Assembly: GCF_029867415.1 (NCBI RefSeq)
Contig: NC_081185.1
Location: 42,850,766 to 42,914,765, forward strand
Direction of reading: 5' to 3'
DNA: 64,000 bases
Source of the DNA: Vicia villosa
Taxonomy: Eukaryota > Streptophyta > Magnoliopsida > Fabales > Fabaceae
The notes under the pieces are model-generated. The model saw only the letters and a program-made list of their open reading frames with translations. It was not told the DNA's origin and did no database searches. Shown here piece after piece: positions 1 through 10,473 of this stretch. Position 1 is the stretch's first letter, and every line of letters begins with the position of its first letter. A program made the position numbers and the translations under genes.

Positions 1-1785
1 CCAATCACTTTCTTCCAACAAGTGAGGGATGAGATGCTCGAAGACAGATTGGCAATAGGAGAATTGAAACTTGACTGGATTGTTTTCACATTGCTATTTC
101 TCTTTATAAGTACTTTTCAAAGTTTTATGACAATTTCCTACTACTGGGATTTTTGTCTCCTTGTACTAATCCGCCTATTATGGCTCTCTTTCAAAATCAA
201 TACAGCTCATGCTCAAAATCAATGTTTCCATTTTTTCTGTTTTGAATACATAAACGTCCCAATGATAGTTTTGAATGAACATATGCATTTGAATATGATT
301 GATGTTTATAAGAAAAACAAGAATAGCATCCAGGTAATGTCCCAATCATCTGGACATCATCCCGAAACCAGCATCAGAAGAAAAATCCCCAACAGAAATG
401 CATTTCTCAGCAAATTCCTCAATGAGATTTTTCTCTCCAACAAAGTGATTCGAGAAACCTTATTCCCCAGCAGGGCTGCTCAAGGTCACTATCCCCAGAA
501 GGTGTGATCCTCCACACCAAGGCTTGGTCAAATAGTGCATCGGAGGATTACGCATCTTTCTTATTCCCACTTAAGGTGCATCAAAATCAAAACTTTCAAA
601 TTACCTTTCATCCCCAAGCGATAGTCAAAGATCCCTTAACAGAGCACCCTGGTCCGCAAAGAAGGTCCCCAGCTAAGTGTACTCGAACAAGATAGCAAAG
701 ATCATCAACGATCGCAATGCCTTCACTTCCAAAATAACAAACAGGGATTTATTTTCCCAACCAGAAGTTTGATACGCTCTAAATTGCATAAGTCATACAT
801 CATACGCATATTCATACATAGCATATAATGTTTCATGACAAACGCATACATAACATGCACATTTCTCATTTAGTTTGAGAATCTCAACATATACATTACA
901 TGCATCATAACATTGCATGTCACTAACTTGATTTTTTTCAGGTGGACGAATATCCTCAGAAAAGTTGTTCTCAATCACATGCAGTGTTCCCCTGAATTCT
1001 ATTCAGACGAACATTCCTCTCAGATATAATCCAGCCAAAGATTCATTCTGAAGAGATCTCTCTTTCCAAATCACCTATCAACTCAAAACAAGCAACACAG
1101 ATCTAAGTCAATACCTTGGACGGTTCCTTAAATGGTCTACCTTCAGATCTAAGTCGATACCTTGGACGGTTCCTTAATGATCTACCTACATATCTAAGTC
1201 GATACCTTGGACGGTTCTTTAATGATCTACCTACAGATCTAAGTCGATACCTTGGACGATTCTTTAATGATCTACCTTCAGATCTAAGTTGATACCTTAG
1301 ACGGTTCCACAACGATCAATCTTCAAGACCCAAAGCGGATACCTCAGACGGTTCCACAACGATCAACCTTCAAAGATCTAAAGCTGATACCTCAGACGGT
1401 TCCTCATAGATCAACTTTCAAAATCTAAAGCGGAAAAACTTTGGACAGTTTCGTAACGATCAGCCTCTAAGATTTAAAGCGGTAACCTCGGACGGTTCTG
1501 AAACGGTCAACACAGAGGTTTTCAAATCCTTCATCAAGATATAATCAATGGATTCATTCTGATAAAAAAACCATCAACACATTTGCCAGATGGCATCTGA
1601 AAGCCCATCTCAGGTAATGTTTCGATCTGCCAACAACATTTCTCAGACAACACTCAAATGCAATTTCCAACATCACTTCCGGTGGAGGTAAGTGCAAATT
1701 TTCAGGGCATTTAAATATTCAATCATCTTCTACCTTCAGATTCCAATCAGTCTCTTCAGGTTTAAGAAGATTGAATAGGGGCAGC
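1..1785 (+). mobile_element. 3' internal region of Ogre-like element 1
   Basis: This stretch has no long reading frame and no recognisable protein domain. It is called the untranslated 3' end of a Ty3/gypsy Tat/Ogre element because it runs into a polypurine tract (GAATAGGGGCAGC, about 1773-1785) followed directly by an LTR beginning TGTTATACCCC. It contains a tandem array at 1098-1511 and phrases typical of these 3' regions, such as short segments with 'ccccaac' and 'ccccag'. The element continues to the left of the window, where gag-pol would lie. Family assignment rests on the LTR and the polypurine tract and not on coding sequence. Confidence 0.6.
1098..1511 (+). repeat. Tandem array, about 9 copies of a 45-48 bp unit
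   Basis: Units start near 1098, 1144, 1189, 1234, 1279, 1324, 1371, 1419 and 1465. The first five are close copies built around AGATCTAAGTCGATACCTTG followed by GACGGTTC; the later ones drift to 'aaagcgg...ctcagacggttcc'. The array lies about 275 bp before the polypurine tract. Short open frames on either strand here are only by-products of the periodicity. Confidence 0.9.
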
Positions 1786-2342
1786 TGTTATACCCCAAAA
1801 TTTGCCCGCATTTTTTTCAGAAAGAAGGCAACAGACTTCTGTTTAAAAAATTGGGAGTTTCATATAATCTTGGATTTTATTCCATAAATATCCTGATTTT
1901 ATGAATACTCGGTTTTTAGAATTTTTCTTATACGGTATTTTGGTTCGCTGTTGAATTTATTCTTACACAAACGCCATTTACTGTTTATCACTTCACACAC
2001 GCTGTTTATTTGAGATTTATTTGCAGATAAATAGTACTGACGCAATTCGTACAGAATTAAATTTTGCAGGCGCAGAGTCCGGGGATTCAGACTGTACTGG
2101 TAACAAGTAAATTATTATTAGTTTTTGTTTCCCACAAATTTTTGTACTATATTCTATTATTTTCAAAATCTTTTCCTTTCTTTTCAAATCTCTTTCTTTC
2201 AAAATCAAATCCTAACTGTATTCTATACATCTCTCTTTTCAAACCCTACCATACACTTTCTTTCAAATCCTACTACCACTCAAATTTTCCTTTTTTGTAC
2301 GGTATCACTTCATTCCCCAACGTCTCTATCCTTCTTTTCACT

Positions 2343-2350
2343 CTATAAAT
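2343..2350 (+). promoter_or_regulatory. TATA box of LTR 1
   Basis: CTATAAATACCCCTC is a textbook plant TATA context. It sits 557 bp into the LTR, and a CT- and A-rich leader without ATG in the main frame runs from about 2375 to the ATG at 2452. Transcription would start near 2370-2380. Confidence 0.65.
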
Positions 2351-2451
2351 ACCCCTCATTTTTTTCCATAAATTCTCACATCAAAATTCACTCATCTCCC
2401 AAATTTCTATCACACTATCACATAATTATTTTCTCTTCTTCCCCAACAAAA

Positions 2452-2619
2452 ATGGCAAAGTGGATGGATACGTTTTTTCTTATGGTCATCACTGTTTTGG
2501 TGGTGATCATGTCCTTTTTCTGTCTGCATAGTCCTGAAAAATGCGGACCTGGGTTGCATACACTCCCGATCATCTATATGTTGTTATTTATAGCATGGGT
2601 TTTTAATCGTCATTTTTAA
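2452..2619 (+). CDS. Small membrane-type ORF inside LTR 1 (55 aa)
   Basis: The ATG is preceded by AACAAAA and followed by GC, a good plant initiation context, and is the first good ATG about 75-100 bp after the TATA box. The product starts MAKWMDTFF and has two hydrophobic segments: residues about 6-24 (FFLMVITVLVVIMSFFCL) and about 39-52 (PIIYMLLFIAWVF), separated by a short polar loop with HSPEKCGPG. No signal cleavage site is evident; a two-pass small membrane protein is the simplest reading. A longer in-frame upstream extension exists but is low-complexity Phe/Ser/Leu-rich leader and probably untranslated. I recognise no family. It may be fortuitous, since an ORF of this length in AT-rich DNA is not rare; the promoter distance and start context are what make it notable. 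Confidence 0.35.
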   Translation: MAKWMDTFFLMVITVLVVIMSFFCLHSPEKCGPGLHTLPIIYMLLFIAWVFNRHF

Positions 2620-4789
2620 AATTTGTCGTATCTTTTATTTTCAAATAATGTACCGTTTATTTGTCGTACTATTCATTATATTGTGTAATATTTGTACTGT
2701 CAGTATTAAATGTCGTACTATCTGTCGTACTGTAGTTTAATTATCCATATAATATTTTGTGTGTTTTCTGCCAGTTAAATATTTATTTTTCTGTGCCTTA
2801 AATATTTTTCAAGGTTATTATCGGTAATTTCGTTCGCGTACAGTATATTTTATTTATTTATTATGTCTGTGTTTTTATAACAACTCATGTAAATAAATTT
2901 TCACCATTAATACAACAAAAAAACAAAAAGAAAAAATTAACTTTAACTGTTAAGTTTTCACTTTAACTGTTACGTTAATGCCCGGACAGCCAGTTAACAG
3001 TCAAACCCGCTGACAGCACGATTCTCCGTGTTTTGTACCATCAATCAAGTCAATCTTTTGCATTTCAAAATTTCAAGATTTTTGTTCTAGAAGTCTTCTG
3101 ATAATCACATGATCAGCAGAGACTCAGCACTGCACAAAAATCAGGTACGCTTAACTGTCTCCTACACAAACAGTCCCTAACTAGGGTTTTTGTTTTTTTC
3201 AGGAGAACAAGTTTTTTGAGACCTCAAATGGATTTCATGGACCTCCATATGTCTCAAAGTACCACCAGAAAAATTTTCAAACTTCGATTCGCTCAGACGC
3301 ACAGTCAGCAGCTCAAACAGTCAACAGACGACCAGTTTGACCGAAAAGTCAACAGACAGTCAAAAATGAAATTTTTTGTCAACATCCATATTTTGTCAAA
3401 AGATTCATCATTTGATCAATGGTTGATCATAATTCATCAAGAAAAGATCAGAAATCAACAAAACCCTAAGTTTCAAAATTAGGGTTTTCTCCTAAAAAGT
3501 CAACTGAACTTTGACCGGCCATAACTCTCTCCTCGTTCATTCAAAAAATTCCAACCAAATATGGTTTTGAAGGAAATTCAATTATCTTTAAAATGCAATT
3601 GATCCCATGGTCATTGGATTTACCATTTGAAAAATATGAGCTCAGACATTACAGGTCATTTTCAAAGTCAACAAAAAGTGGTTTATTGTCAAAGGCCATA
3701 ACATCAAGATAACTTCTCCAAATGAAAAAAAGTTTCCAAAGTAGCTTGTAGAGGACATCTTGAAGTTTCTAAAAAGTACAAGAACTCCTTCATATGATCA
3801 AAATTGAGGGAGATATGCCTTGTTGAAGTTGGCTATTTTTTGGGAAAATGCATGAAACCAACATTGATCAAAAATGTTTTTTTTTTCAAAAGAGGCCAAG
3901 TATTCATGATCCAAACATGTTTCTAATGATACTAAAGGGCTCCCACGACCAACTTGAGGCTCATAACATTTTTATTTCTTTTTTAATTTAATTTTATTAC
4001 ATTTAAAGTTAAATTAAAAGAGAAATGGTGCAAGATAATGATTCAAGGCTTTTGTCCTTAGCATGAGCCATCAAAGTTGATCCAAACTCTGCAGCATAGA
4101 AGTACATGGTAGGCCTAGAGCAAGAGGGATGAAGAAAATCAAGCCATGGCCAAAGAATTCAAACTTTTTAATATTAAAAAAACCAAAAGTTCAAAAAGCA
4201 ATCAAAGCTTCTTAGCTTAATTTTCCAGCACTCTATTGCTTATATATTACTTAGTACACTTCAGTAGGAACACACACAAAAAGATCCATCAAAGGAATAG
4301 CCAAGAAACTCACAAAATTCTCAAAAAAATCTCAAAGTTTTGTAATTTTCGTTTTCTAGTTTCCAACCATTATCAATATAAACTAATCATTCTAATCATC
4401 TCCTGGGACCTAATATAGTAAGTTGGGATCATTACTCATGGTTATATGCTCATAGAACTCATGCTTCAAAAGTAACATATTCATGCACTTTCTTTAACTT
4501 TCGTATCTCATAATTTAACATGTTTTAATGTAAACTAATACTTCTAACAAGTTACCAAGATGGTTTGGGAAAGGTTTAAACACTTACATGCAAGTTTCCA
4601 CGTAAGAATTCTCATATACCATTATTGAGTATTCAAGTATGTGAACTTTCGTATGCCATGTTCCATGCGTTTTTAGCCAAAACTAACGCCGCCATCGTGT
4701 TCAGGAGATCATTTTAAGTCAACCTGGGTGCCCCTTGTTTTGGTTCATGGCTGTTTTTGTAGGTTTTCAAAAGCATGGAAATCTAAAGA

Positions 4790-4838
4790 AAAATCCGCAG
4801 GAAATTCCGCAGGTAAGTCTGCAGCTAATTCTGCAGGT
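4790..4838 (+). repeat. Short 12-bp repeat in LTR 1
   Basis: Four imperfect copies of 'aattctgcaggt' occur back to back (AAATCCGCAG, GAAATTCCGCAG, GTAAGTCTGCAG, CTAATTCTGCAG). It is a minisatellite inside the LTR with no known role. Confidence 0.7.
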
Positions 4839-7404
4839 AAAAGGAAGAAGATGATGAATAGTAGATTTGATACTTTGACCAGCACGCGTGGCATATCCCA
4901 CTCTTCTCATTCGTTGGTCAGCCTGCGTGGGTCCCACTTTGGACTTTTGAAAAGCTGAATGATCCTATGCTGCCTCTCTATCCACGTGCATCATGTGACC
5001 TCCAATCAAAGCCATCAGATCTCCTAATAATCTGATCCAACGCCCTAGCATGTGCAGACCACCATAGTCCATCATAAGTCACCACACAGGATCTTTCCTT
5101 TAATATTTTCAATTCTTTTTTTTAATATAACTTGCAAAATTAATTTAAAATAGTTTTAAAAATCAAAAAAAATATAATAAAAATATTTTTAGGTTGATAA
5201 AATAATATATTATTTTTTGACACAAAAATATTTTATTTTTCTTAATAATTGAAATATTTTGTTTAATTAATTAGGTAATATTGTTATATTTATCTTTTAA
5301 TTATTTCTAACCTATCAAAAAATCAAAAATATTTTCTTTTTTATTTAATCAAGTTTATATATTATAGACTAATTTTGTACATATTTAGAATATTTTTCTC
5401 TTTAAGTTTAAATTATTTGTATAATTATTTGTATAATTATATGTTAATTAGCTTAATAATTTCTAAAACAACTTCAAAAATCCCAAAAAAATTAATTTTA
5501 TTTTAAAATTAATTAACAAAGCAACTTGGACATATTTTAGACTTATTTTTTTTTTAGGTTTAAATTTTATTTCTAATTCCTAACCTTTTAGTTAAATTAA
5601 TTATGCATTAATTTTAATTAAAATCAACCATCCAAAAATACTTCTCTTTATCTTATTGCAATTTAAATTCATAGATAAGTGTATAGGTTGTCAAAATCAT
5701 GTAAATAGCGTAGTTTACATTTCTCGCACACTCGATGTAATAACATAGATTTATTTTCCGCATTTTACTTTCCCGCACTTTAAATTCTGTACATATAAAA
5801 CTGCATGTATGTCAAAGATAATAACTGAAGCGCTAGATCACTAATTTCAAAAGACAAGAATATCTGAAAATAAAACATAATCACACTTACACCTATTAGG
5901 GTAATCCCTCTGTTACTCTTTCCAAAATCAATTCTATTGTTTCAAATGCAATTCAAATAATTTCTTTCTATATCCAGTCAAAGAAAATTTTCTAAAAGAA
6001 AATAGGAAAGGACCTTATGAACTTAGGGTAGATCTCCTAATTGCTTGCTCAAATCAAACAAAACAACAAATGTTTCACATATCACTGTTTTTCAAAACAA
6101 AACTTTTAAAAAAGACAACATTTTGTATATATCCAAACAAGGATCATTACGAAGTTAAAGATCTTTTTTTCAAAACATCTTTCGAAAGATAAAATACTTT
6201 GTATACATCCGCACAAGGATCATTACAAAGTTAATTTACAAAGGTATTTTAAAACCACATACAAGTATTTCAAAGCAAGACAAATGATTCAAACAAGTGA
6301 GCTAAGCAAATAAGAGCCCATGGATAACCATGGATACAAAGGGGTGCTAATACCTTCCCTTTGTATAACCTACCCCCGAACCCAAAATCTCTTAAAGGTC
6401 TTTTTCTGTTTCTTTTATAAACCTTTCCTTAATTGGATAAAATAAAAGTCGGTGGCGACTCTCTGATTCACAAACTCAAAAATAAAAGAAGAGTCAGTTC
6501 GTATCCCACGAAAAAACCGAGGACGACACACATACATTAGATAAACTGCAAATGGAGGATACTTATAAAATCATATTACATTAAGATTCATAACCACAAA
6601 GATGACCAGTTTAAGTTATTAAACTAAAAATAACTAATACAAATTACAGTCAATTACACTCAAGATATAATTTGAAGCAAGATATTGTTCAGAACGTTGA
6701 AGATATACAAAATATAGATACTCAAGCACACAACAATCAGATTTAGGCAAAGCATACAATCACCTCTGCCAATTTTTTATATCTCAAAGGATAATCACAG
6801 AAGAAAAAAAGCAATAAAAATAGGTTTTTGTAAAAAGCACACCGCATATACTTTGAAGCAATTTTTCAAAAGAGAAATAATAAAAAAATTGTATACTCAA
6901 GTATAGTTTATTGATGGTTTAGACAAGGATGCAATAACCAGTATCTGCAAATCCCTCATTCGAGAGAAACAAAAAGAACAACACACAACAACTAACAAAA
7001 AATAACTTAAATGCTAACTAAGAGAACATTTTTTATGCCCTACAGTATCTAGTCATGTTTAAATAAACTTCACAAATAGTATCATACAAAATTTCCTCGT
7101 TAAAATTTGGAGAGAAGAGAAAAGGCTTTGACATGTATAGAATGAATTATGGGTGTTTGCCAAGTTACAGTGTGACGTTTTACAGTGCAACATGGGGGTC
7201 TAAATAAGAATTATACACAAAGGCATGGAGATAGTCTAGCGAAATGGATACAAAGAAACATATGTTCTTAGCTACAATTTACAAATAATCATATGTTATT
7301 TTTGGATGGTTGATAAGTATGGTCAATAAGTTACTAATTTGGAGAATTGAGTTATATCATCCATAACATGCAACATCAAAACCATGATGTTATAGTAAAT
7401 TCTA

Positions 7405-7698
7405 GGGTTAATGAACTTTTTGGTCCCTCTAAATATTGCAGATTTCGTTTTTAGTCCCTCCAAAATTTTCCTTTAAGAAATCGTCCCTTCAAAATTTTTT
7501 GTCTAAACTATTGGTCCCTAACGTCAAATTTGCTAGAGATTAGCTACGACTTTAGCCACTGATTAGCTACGAAATTTGACATTAGGGACCAATAGTTTGG
7601 AAGAAAAATTTTGAAGGGACGATTTCTTGAAGGAAAATTTTGAAGGGACTAAAAACGAAATTTGAAATATTTAAAGGGACGAAAAAGTTCATTAACCC
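7405..7698. mobile_element. Mutator-like foldback MITE, 294 bp, TSD TAAATTCTA
   Basis: The element starts GGGTTAATGAACTTTTTGGT and ends with its reverse complement (...AGTTCATTAACCC). The arms, roughly 130 bp each, match almost throughout, leaving only a small loop around 7550, so the whole unit folds into one long hairpin. The nine bases TAAATTCTA stand on both sides (7396-7404 and 7699-7707); a 9-bp duplication is the mark of Mutator-type transposition. There is no coding capacity. It sits within the CACTA remnant and so inserted after it. Confidence 0.9.
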
Positions 7699-8867
7699 TA
7701 AATTCTATAATGATAAATAACAATTTAGTCAATCAAATATGAATATGTCTCATGCAAGAAACACCGAGAATTTTTCTAATTATAGAGCCCGCAGAACAAG
7801 AAAGAATAGTGTTAGGAAAAAAACACAAATTTAGTTACAAGGCTTACAAACTAACACACTCAAACGATTTCTGGTATCAAAACACAGTTGTTAAAGGTTG
7901 AAACGTGAAAGTACTCCACAAAACAAATTCGAAAGATTCAGTGATCACTATCAACATATTTTGAATAAGCAATAGCTAATAACATAGATTCTAGTATCCT
8001 TTCCAATACTGAGAATCAAACCCTAACTTTGTTACTAATTGGTCAGACCTAATGAACAGGGCAAAACAAAAGTATTCACATTTGATTAAATACTCAAATC
8101 ATTAAAAGTAGACAAACCATTTTTTCAACCAATTAAATCAAACTACTTACTCAAAGTCTCAAATGCAACACATTATCACTAAAAATTTCCTTCATTGTTT
8201 AATGCAGCATTTCAAAATTCAGCAAAACAATAAAAACAAGTTCCTATCCTAACGGTTTGCATTTAGAAAACTAATCAAATCAACGATAAACGTATCCATA
8301 TAGCAACAAAGAACCACGAGAAATCATAACAATTAAGTGATGATTTTCTAAATAACCAGATCAAAATCTGAATCTAGAAGAAACATAAATAAGATTGATG
8401 AAAACCTGCAAAACGTTGTTGCAATAACAAGTATTGCCGAAATTCTCAAGGCCAAAGTAATGTTCTCCTTCGAGAAAATTATCACCGAGAGCCTTCTGTG
8501 AAGCTAGGGTTTGGAACCAGAGAAAATTGTAACTGTGCAGTGAGAGGAAAAACAGAGTTAGGGTTTAAAACACCCAAATGAAAACAAGTAGTTTAGAGCT
8601 TGAGAATAAGGAACCTTTTTCTGTGAAGCTACAGTGCGGCAAGAGGGAGTAGTGGCCAGAAACCTAATGCCCGTGGCCGGAGGGAAAGAACGGACGGACG
8701 GCGTCGGAAAGTGAACGAACAGAGGGAGGGACGGCGGAGAGAGGGGCGACCGGAGCTGGGGATTAGGGTGGGGAAGAAGAGTCGTTCAGAGAATAGAGAA
8801 AATCGTGAATGAATTAGGGATTTGGGTTGTTTTGTTTTATTTTTTAAAACTTAATGGCCCTAAGGCA

Positions 8868-9182
8868 GTGCTTTTTAGGGAGCGCTTTCTTAATTGGACC
8901 TTTAGCGGCGCTTTTGTAAAGCGCTTTCTACATTTTCCCTTTAGCAGCGCTTTTTTGTCATCCTAAGACAACGCTTTTTAAAAGCTCTTTCTAAAGGGGG
9001 TCCTATTGCAGCGCTTTTTAATGTTCACCTCTAGCAGCGCTTTTTAGAAGCGCTTTCTTAAGTTATCAAAAGACAGCGCTTTTTCCTGTGTTTTTCAGCG
9101 ATTTTTTTAACAACTTATAGCAGCGCTTTTTAATAAAAGCGCTTTCTTTTTAGTGCTGCCAAAAGTGAATTTTGGCGTAGTG
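8868..9182 (-). repeat. CACTA subterminal repeat array and terminal inverted repeat
   Basis: About a dozen AGCGCTTT or AACGCTTT motifs occur in both orientations, many paired as GCAGCGCTTTT...AAAGCGCTTTC, separated by spacers of 15-40 bp. In En/Spm-type elements such subterminal motifs bind the element's own DNA-binding protein. The outermost bases are the CACTACGCC terminus at 9182. Confidence 0.8.
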
Positions 9183-9754
9183 AACAACCAATTTCAGTAT
9201 CAATTACAACAATCGAACACAAACAGAAACAATTTTACAAACACAATCCCACATACTATTCATCATATACCCTATTATAGAGTTGGAACTCCACCCTTAC
9301 ATTGGAATGAAGGTAGTTCTATAATTTTTCTCCGATCGAGTTCTAGATTTTGCCCCTTTGGTTTCTCCTCTTCTCGGCACTCTCAAGTTCCAATTTCTAT
9401 TAACCTAAAAAACTTTACAGATACTTCTAATCCTCTTTTTATTCTAATTAACCAATATAATATTATTGTTACTCTATTATTCTTATCGGGCTTCCTTTCT
9501 ACACCATCCCACTTTTGCTACTTCTAACCATTAAAAGCCCAATAAAATCAACATCCCACTTATCGGGCTTCCTTTCTACACCATCCCACTCTATTATTCT
9601 AATATTATTTCTACTACTATATCTACAACTTAATCAACTACATTAATTAACTAAAACTTGACAACTTAAATCAACATTTCATAACTTCGACAATTAAATC
9701 GAAAATAATTCAAAAATATTTAATTAAATAATTAGTTAAATACAGGGTGTTACA
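9183..9754 (-). mobile_element. Partial LTR, minus strand (starts TGTAACACCC)
   Basis: On the minus strand AAGTGGGGGAGAGT (a polypurine tract, 9755-9768) is followed by TGTAACACCCTGTATTT, the usual junction at the start of a 3' LTR in chromovirus (Tekay/Del-type) Ty3/gypsy elements, where a 'cgaggacg' phrase also commonly precedes the tract, as it does here. The LTR is cut at 9183 by the CACTA terminus. An internal duplication of 'gcccgataagtgggatg'-type sequence (near 9485-9500 and 9560-9590) is visible. No coding sequence. Confidence 0.55.
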
Positions 9755-10373
9755 ACTCTCCCCCACTTAGAATATTTCCGTCCTCGAAAATCTACTCAAT
9801 ACTACCACTCTTAACACGAATTTAGCATAAACTCTTTGGTCCCCAAGTCGCGTTTGGCAACACTTCGACCTTTACTCTCTCGACATAACAATAACTCCAC
9901 ACCATTCAAACCAAATACACACATGCTAATCATTCAACACTTTCTTAACACAACCGTTAATAGCAACTCATCTACTTAACCATATTCTGACATATCAACG
10001 TTTAAAGTAGTAACAAAACACACTTATACTTGGATATAGAGCATCACCTTATCATCCTAACCACATCTTCAACACCAAAACAATCTCATTCCCATATCCA
10101 CGTATGTGAATTATCAAAATATCCATAAATATATTCACCTCGTCGTATCACTCTAGTAGTGACATCCACATAACCAACATAATCAACTTCGTCATTTTAT
10201 GGAGTATCATTCTTTACTTACGGAAATTAACAACATCGCAACAAAGGTAACAAAATCATTATAATCTCAACTTAACAGTATAACCCAACAACATACACAT
10301 AGCTCACCATCAACCAACAACCACAATAGTCTTCTTATAAAATCCACAAAAATTTACTAGAACGTAGCGCCTT
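9755..10373 (-). mobile_element. Internal flank of the minus-strand gypsy remnant
   Basis: Apart from the polypurine tract at its left end this stretch shows no frame longer than noise and no protein domain. It probably is the degraded 3' internal part of the same element as the LTR at 9183-9754, cut on the right by the sequencing gap. Confidence 0.35.
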
Positions 10374-10473
10374 NNNNNNNNNNNNNNNNNNNNNNNNNNN
10401 NNNNNNNNNNNNNNNNNNNNNNNNNNNNNNNNNNNNNNNNNNNNNNNNNNNNNNNNNNNNNNNNNNNNNNNNN
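10374..10473. other. Assembly gap (100 N)
   Basis: Exactly 100 N bases, a size commonly used as a placeholder for a gap of unknown length. Sequence type changes across it, from a minus-strand gypsy remnant to the plus-strand Ogre-like 3' region, so the element's left part may be missing here. Confidence 1.

Larger units (their letters stand above)
1786..6528 (+). mobile_element. 3' LTR of Ogre-like element 1 (4.74 kb)
   Basis: The LTR starts TGTTATACCCCAAAATTTGC right after the polypurine tract and ends near CGAGGACGACA; the last positions are judged from the related LTR ends in this window. Near its end it has the conserved block 'gggtgctaataccttccctttgtataacc' and 'ggtggcgactct', shared with the other Ogre-type LTRs here. 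A TATA box at 2343 and a small ORF at 2452 lie in the 5' part. Roughly 5100-5760 is very AT-rich with no feature. Because the polypurine tract is upstream, this is a 3' LTR and what follows is insertion-site flank; CACAT (6529-6533) would be the target duplication, but the other copy is outside the window. Confidence 0.8.
6529..9182 (-). mobile_element. CACTA (En/Spm) transposon end, truncated
   Basis: Read on the minus strand, the element begins at 9182 with CACTACGCCAAAATTCAC, a canonical CACTA terminus, followed by a dense array of subterminal GCGCTTT motifs (8868-9140). At about 8640-8780 on the minus strand comes a GC-richer leader with many CCGTC/CCGGC words that resembles a 5' untranslated exon. 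From there to 6529 no transposase frame or domain is visible. The element is cut on the left by the Ogre LTR ending at 6528, so the opposite terminus is missing. The three bases after the end are AAC; a matching target duplication cannot be checked. It is either a non-autonomous copy or the 5' non-coding part of a larger one. A separate MITE lies within it. Confidence 0.7.

Noticed and set aside
1103..1312. Arg-rich minus-strand ORF
   Set aside because: It is a product of the 45-bp tandem repeat; no start context or domain.
8640..8820. GC-rich leader as part of a host gene
   Set aside because: It lies at fixed distance inside a CACTA terminus and has no coding sequence downstream on the minus strand.
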